Assembly: GCA_946481275.1 (NCBI GenBank)
Contig: CAMLMV010000049.1
Coordinates: forward strand, 1 to 50,464
From: an uncultured Massilia sp.
Lineage (GTDB): Bacteria; Pseudomonadota; Gammaproteobacteria; Burkholderiales; Burkholderiaceae
Reading direction: 5' to 3'
DNA length: 50,464 bases
Program-made: the position numbers and the translations under genes
The notes under the pieces: generated by a model
The model's database searches: none
What the model saw: only the letters and a program-made list of their open reading frames with translations
Told to the model about the DNA's origin: nothing
In this document: in pieces, positions 48,286 through 50,464 of the stretch
How the letters are laid out: the number at the start of each line of letters is the position of its first letter
Position numbering within the stretch: the stretch's first letter is position 1

Positions 48286-50046
48286 TCAGCGCACGCGCCG
48301 GTACAGGCGGAAGCGTTCGTCGCGGTCGGACGGGCGGCGGCCTTCCCACAGCAACGTCCAGTCACGGCCGCGGAACGGCAGCGCCGCGCCGCCGCGCACG
48401 AGCGCGCCGTTCTGCATCGGGCCGGACTGGGCGGGCACCTTCTGGCCGACGCTGTCCTGCAGCAGCATGTAGCTGCACGCGCCGCCGTCGACGGGGGCGA
48501 ACGGCAGGTGGCCGAAATAGGCGAACGAGGCGCGCTGGGGCGCACCGACGTTCGTGTCGATGCAGTCGGCGTCGGCCGGCAGGCGTGCGGCGATCTGCTG
48601 GGCCACGCTGGCGTAGCTCTTGCCGTAGTTGAGGTCCGGCAGGAACAGCGTCATCAGGAGGACCCACAGCAGGATCAGGCCGCCCGACGACAGCACGACG
48701 GCGCGCCACAGCACGGACGGCTGGCGCGACAGGCGCCAGTGCACGAGGAAGATCCAGCCGACCGTCGTCGCGGCCGCGACGAGGAAGGCGACGATGCCGA
48801 ATTCCGGCTTGAAGCCCGGGACCAGCTTGAGGGCGTTCTTGGCGAATTGCGCGGGCCAGCCCGTCAGCTTGGCGATCCAGAACAGCCAGACCAGCCCGCC
48901 CAGCAGGGTCAGCACCATCACGGAGAACCAGTCGATCGCATTGATCGCGCCGCGCTTCATCGTCGGCAGGCCGAACGCGGCCATCAGCGCCATCGGCGGC
49001 AGCAGTTTCAGCAGGTCGCCGCTTTCGGGAATCGGGTCGCACAGGATCACGAGCGTCAGCACGCCGACGAAAAAGGTCGGCAGGATGATGTGCAGCAGCC
49101 CGTGCTGGCGGCGCCAGGCCCAGGCGGCCCACGCGGCGAACGGCCACGCCGGCCAGAAATACCAGATGCCGACGCGGAAGAATGCCTTGATCGCATGCCA
49201 GCCCGGCACGCTCAGCTGCTCCGCATTCCAGGCCAGCCAGCCGCTCACGGGCGACAGGCCGTACGGATGCGCCAGCGTGGCCGGGATGGCCCAGACGAGC
49301 GTGATGAGCAGCGCGGTGCCCGCGGCCTGGCCGAGATGGCGCAGCAGGGATGCCGACGGCAGCTTGAGGAAGCGGATGCACAGGTAGAGCGCGCCCAGCA
49401 GGGCCAGCGGCGGCGCGAAGCCGCGCGTCAAGGTGAGCAGGCCCAGCGCTACGCCGACGTGCACGGCGTTGCGCGGCGTGCTGTCCTCGATGTAGCGCAC
49501 CGAGCGGAACAGGAACCAGGACAGCAGCGCGCCCTGCAGGGTGACGGCCAGCGTCTCGTGGCTGTGCAGCAGCAGGCCCAGGCAGCCGAGGTAGATCAGG
49601 ACGGCCGTGTCGGCCAAGGTCCGGCCATAATCGTCCGGCTCGGGTTGGCCGCCGAAGGCCAGGCGCAGCGGCTGGGCTTCCGACCGCCGGCCCAGGTGGA
49701 ATGCCGTGTGCCACAGCGACACCGTGCCCAGCACGAAGATGCCGATGGTCGAGAGGCGCGCGCCGAGCACGTCGCCCACGAGCCAGCCGAACAGCTTGAT
49801 GCACAGCGCGCCGAGCCAGAACGCCAGCGGCCCTTCCTCGGGCGCGGGCAGGCCGGCAATGTGCGGCATCAGCCAGTCCTGGATGCCGCCGTGGGCCATC
49901 GTCCACATGATGCCGAAGCTGGCGGCGTCATCCTTCCACGGATCGCGCCCGATCAGGCCCGGCAGGATGTACAACAGGCCGAGTGCGTACAAAGCCCAGC
50001 GTGGCAGCGCAAGGGTGGCGGCGGCGGGTAGGCGGACGGGTTTCAT
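48286..50046 (-). CDS. GT39/ArnT-like membrane glycosyltransferase
   Basis: 586 residues with about 11-12 membrane helices, GT-C type, using a lipid-linked sugar donor on the periplasmic face. IGRDPWKDDAASF in the first periplasmic loop carries the Asp pair expected of catalysis, and WLMPHIAGLPAPEEGPLAFW, HETLAVTLQGALLSWFLF and IPATLAHPYGL follow. The C-terminal part is a soluble domain with YFGHLPF and WEGRRPSDRDERFRLYRR. It is related to ArnT/PMT-type enzymes, but the sugar and target (lipid A, protein or glycan) cannot be told. Confidence 0.85.
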   Translation of the reverse strand: MKPVRLPAAATLALPRWALYALGLLYILPGLIGRDPWKDDAASFGIMWTMAHGGIQDWLMPHIAGLPAPEEGPLAFWLGALCIKLFGWLVGDVLGARLSTIGIFVLGTVSLWHTAFHLGRRSEAQPLRLAFGGQPEPDDYGRTLADTAVLIYLGCLGLLLHSHETLAVTLQGALLSWFLFRSVRYIEDSTPRNAVHVGVALGLLTLTRGFAPPLALLGALYLCIRFLKLPSASLLRHLGQAAGTALLITLVWAIPATLAHPYGLSPVSGWLAWNAEQLSVPGWHAIKAFFRVGIWYFWPAWPFAAWAAWAWRRQHGLLHIILPTFFVGVLTLVILCDPIPESGDLLKLLPPMALMAAFGLPTMKRGAINAIDWFSVMVLTLLGGLVWLFWIAKLTGWPAQFAKNALKLVPGFKPEFGIVAFLVAAATTVGWIFLVHWRLSRQPSVLWRAVVLSSGGLILLWVLLMTLFLPDLNYGKSYASVAQQIAARLPADADCIDTNVGAPQRASFAYFGHLPFAPVDGGACSYMLLQDSVGQKVPAQSGPMQNGALVRGGAALPFRGRDWTLLWEGRRPSDRDERFRLYRRVR

Positions 50047-50156
50047 CGATAGGGCGCGAAGTAATGCAATAAATTAATGTCGCGTAGTATAAGGGGACCG
50101 TGGCAAAGCGTCGCGGGTGGTATTGCTACGAGGCGTAACGCGGGATGGCGACGACG
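50047..50156. other. promoter region of the membrane glycosyltransferase
   Basis: About 110 nt upstream of the minus-strand GT gene, partly AT-rich near 50,065-50,090. No gene. The start site elements were not resolved. Confidence 0.4.
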
Positions 50157-50205
50157 AAAAAAAAGGAAGCCCCGGGGCTTCCTTCTTGGAAGCCCGAAGG
50201 CTTCC
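50157..50205 (-). terminator. double-hairpin terminator of rpmE2
   Basis: On the minus strand two hairpins have the same stem GGAAGCC/GGCTTCC. The first (50205-50188) has a TTCG tetraloop flanked by the stem. The second (50182-50165) has a CCGG loop and is followed by eight U's (A-run 50157-50164 on the plus strand). It is 23 nt after the rpmE2 stop. Confidence 0.9.
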
Positions 50206-50227
50206 CGGGTGTTCGCTCGTCGGGGAC

Positions 50228-50464
50228 TTAGCCGTTGGCGACGCTGGTCTTCGAACCGACCGAGCCGAACTTCTGGCGGAATTTTTCAACGCGGCCAGCG
50301 GTGTCGACGATCTTGTGCTTGCCCGTAAAGAACGGGTGCGATTCAGCGGACACCTCGATCTTGACCAGCGGGTAGTCTTTACCTTCGAAATTGATGGTTT
50401 CGCGGGTAGCGATGGTCGAACGGGTGATGAATTTGAAATCGCAGGACAGGTCGTGGAACACGAC
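50228..50464 (-). CDS. rpmE2: 50S ribosomal protein L31 type B (3' part)
   Basis: Ribosomal protein bL31, type B, lacking the zinc-binding CxxC pairs of type A. The visible 78 residues run from [19 protein letters not shown] through [20 protein letters not shown] and [20 protein letters not shown] to the stop. The first about 14 residues lie beyond the end of the window, so the start is not seen. An extra Gly-Ser-Val-Gly-type tail ([11 protein letters not shown]) is present after FRQKFG. Alternative L31 of this kind is often zinc-regulated; no Zur box is visible in this window. Confidence 0.95.
   Translation of the reverse strand, partial: VVFHDLSCDFKFITRSTIATRETINFEGKDYPLVKIEVSAESHPFFTGKHKIVDTAGRVEKFRQKFGSVGSKTSVANG

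Overview
The window is a GC-rich (by eye about 65% G+C), gene-dense stretch of a betaproteobacterial chromosome. Gene content (purC-purE-purK-tsaC order, type B L31, CHASE8/MHYT signalling kinases, an FxDxF-type PEP-CTERM protein, gmd/rmd) fits Burkholderiales, most likely Oxalobacteraceae of the Massilia/Telluria type. The taxon is an inference from gene content, not from a marker search. No prophage, insertion sequence or CRISPR array is visible.

Layout. (1) 0.2-5.1 kb: class II fructose-bisphosphate aldolase, then a tightly coupled purine operon (purC, purE, purK) ending in a Sua5/TsaC tRNA-threonylcarbamoyl enzyme. (2) 5.2-9.0 kb: two secreted lipoprotein hydrolases (alpha/beta and SGNH/GDSL) and an OmpW porin. 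(3) 9.1-17.9 kb: housekeeping and stress genes: glutaryl-CoA dehydrogenase, flavin reductase, MsrA, a Cfa-type methyltransferase, a hemerythrin-PdxH fusion, TcdA, a periplasmic FKBP, cysteine synthase and an ArsR/CDF zinc-efflux pair with a clear dyad operator. (4) 18.0-22.5 kb: PncC, a secreted metallophosphoesterase and an M16 peptidase in one minus-strand operon, followed by a possible small membrane protein. (5) 22.9-30.1 kb: a CHASE8 hybrid kinase coupled to a REC-PAS-GGDEF-EAL-REC protein, then thiL, an AraC regulator and an AhpD-like protein. (6) 30.2-37.3 kb: malic enzyme MaeB, then a GDP-D-rhamnose mini-cluster (gmd, rmd, two GT4 glycosyltransferases). (7) 37.3-43.4 kb: an MHYT hybrid kinase coupled to an RpfG-like HD-GYP protein, and a solute-binding protein followed in the same frame by a soluble kinase. 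(8) 43.4-44.8 kb: a gene-poor, compositionally different stretch beside tRNA-Leu(CAA) that holds two small paralogous genes. (9) 44.9-50.5 kb: a KimA-like APC permease, a small membrane protein, a PEP-CTERM protein, a GT39-type membrane glycosyltransferase and the 3' part of rpmE2.

Cyclic-di-GMP signalling dominates the middle. Each of the two large hybrid kinases overlaps a c-di-GMP enzyme gene by 4 nt, and polysaccharide genes lie between them. The points most worth a second look are the hemerythrin-PdxH fusion, the paralogous small-gene pair next to tRNA-Leu, the binding-protein/kinase pair separated by one in-frame stop, and several promoter or operator repeats shared between unlinked genes.
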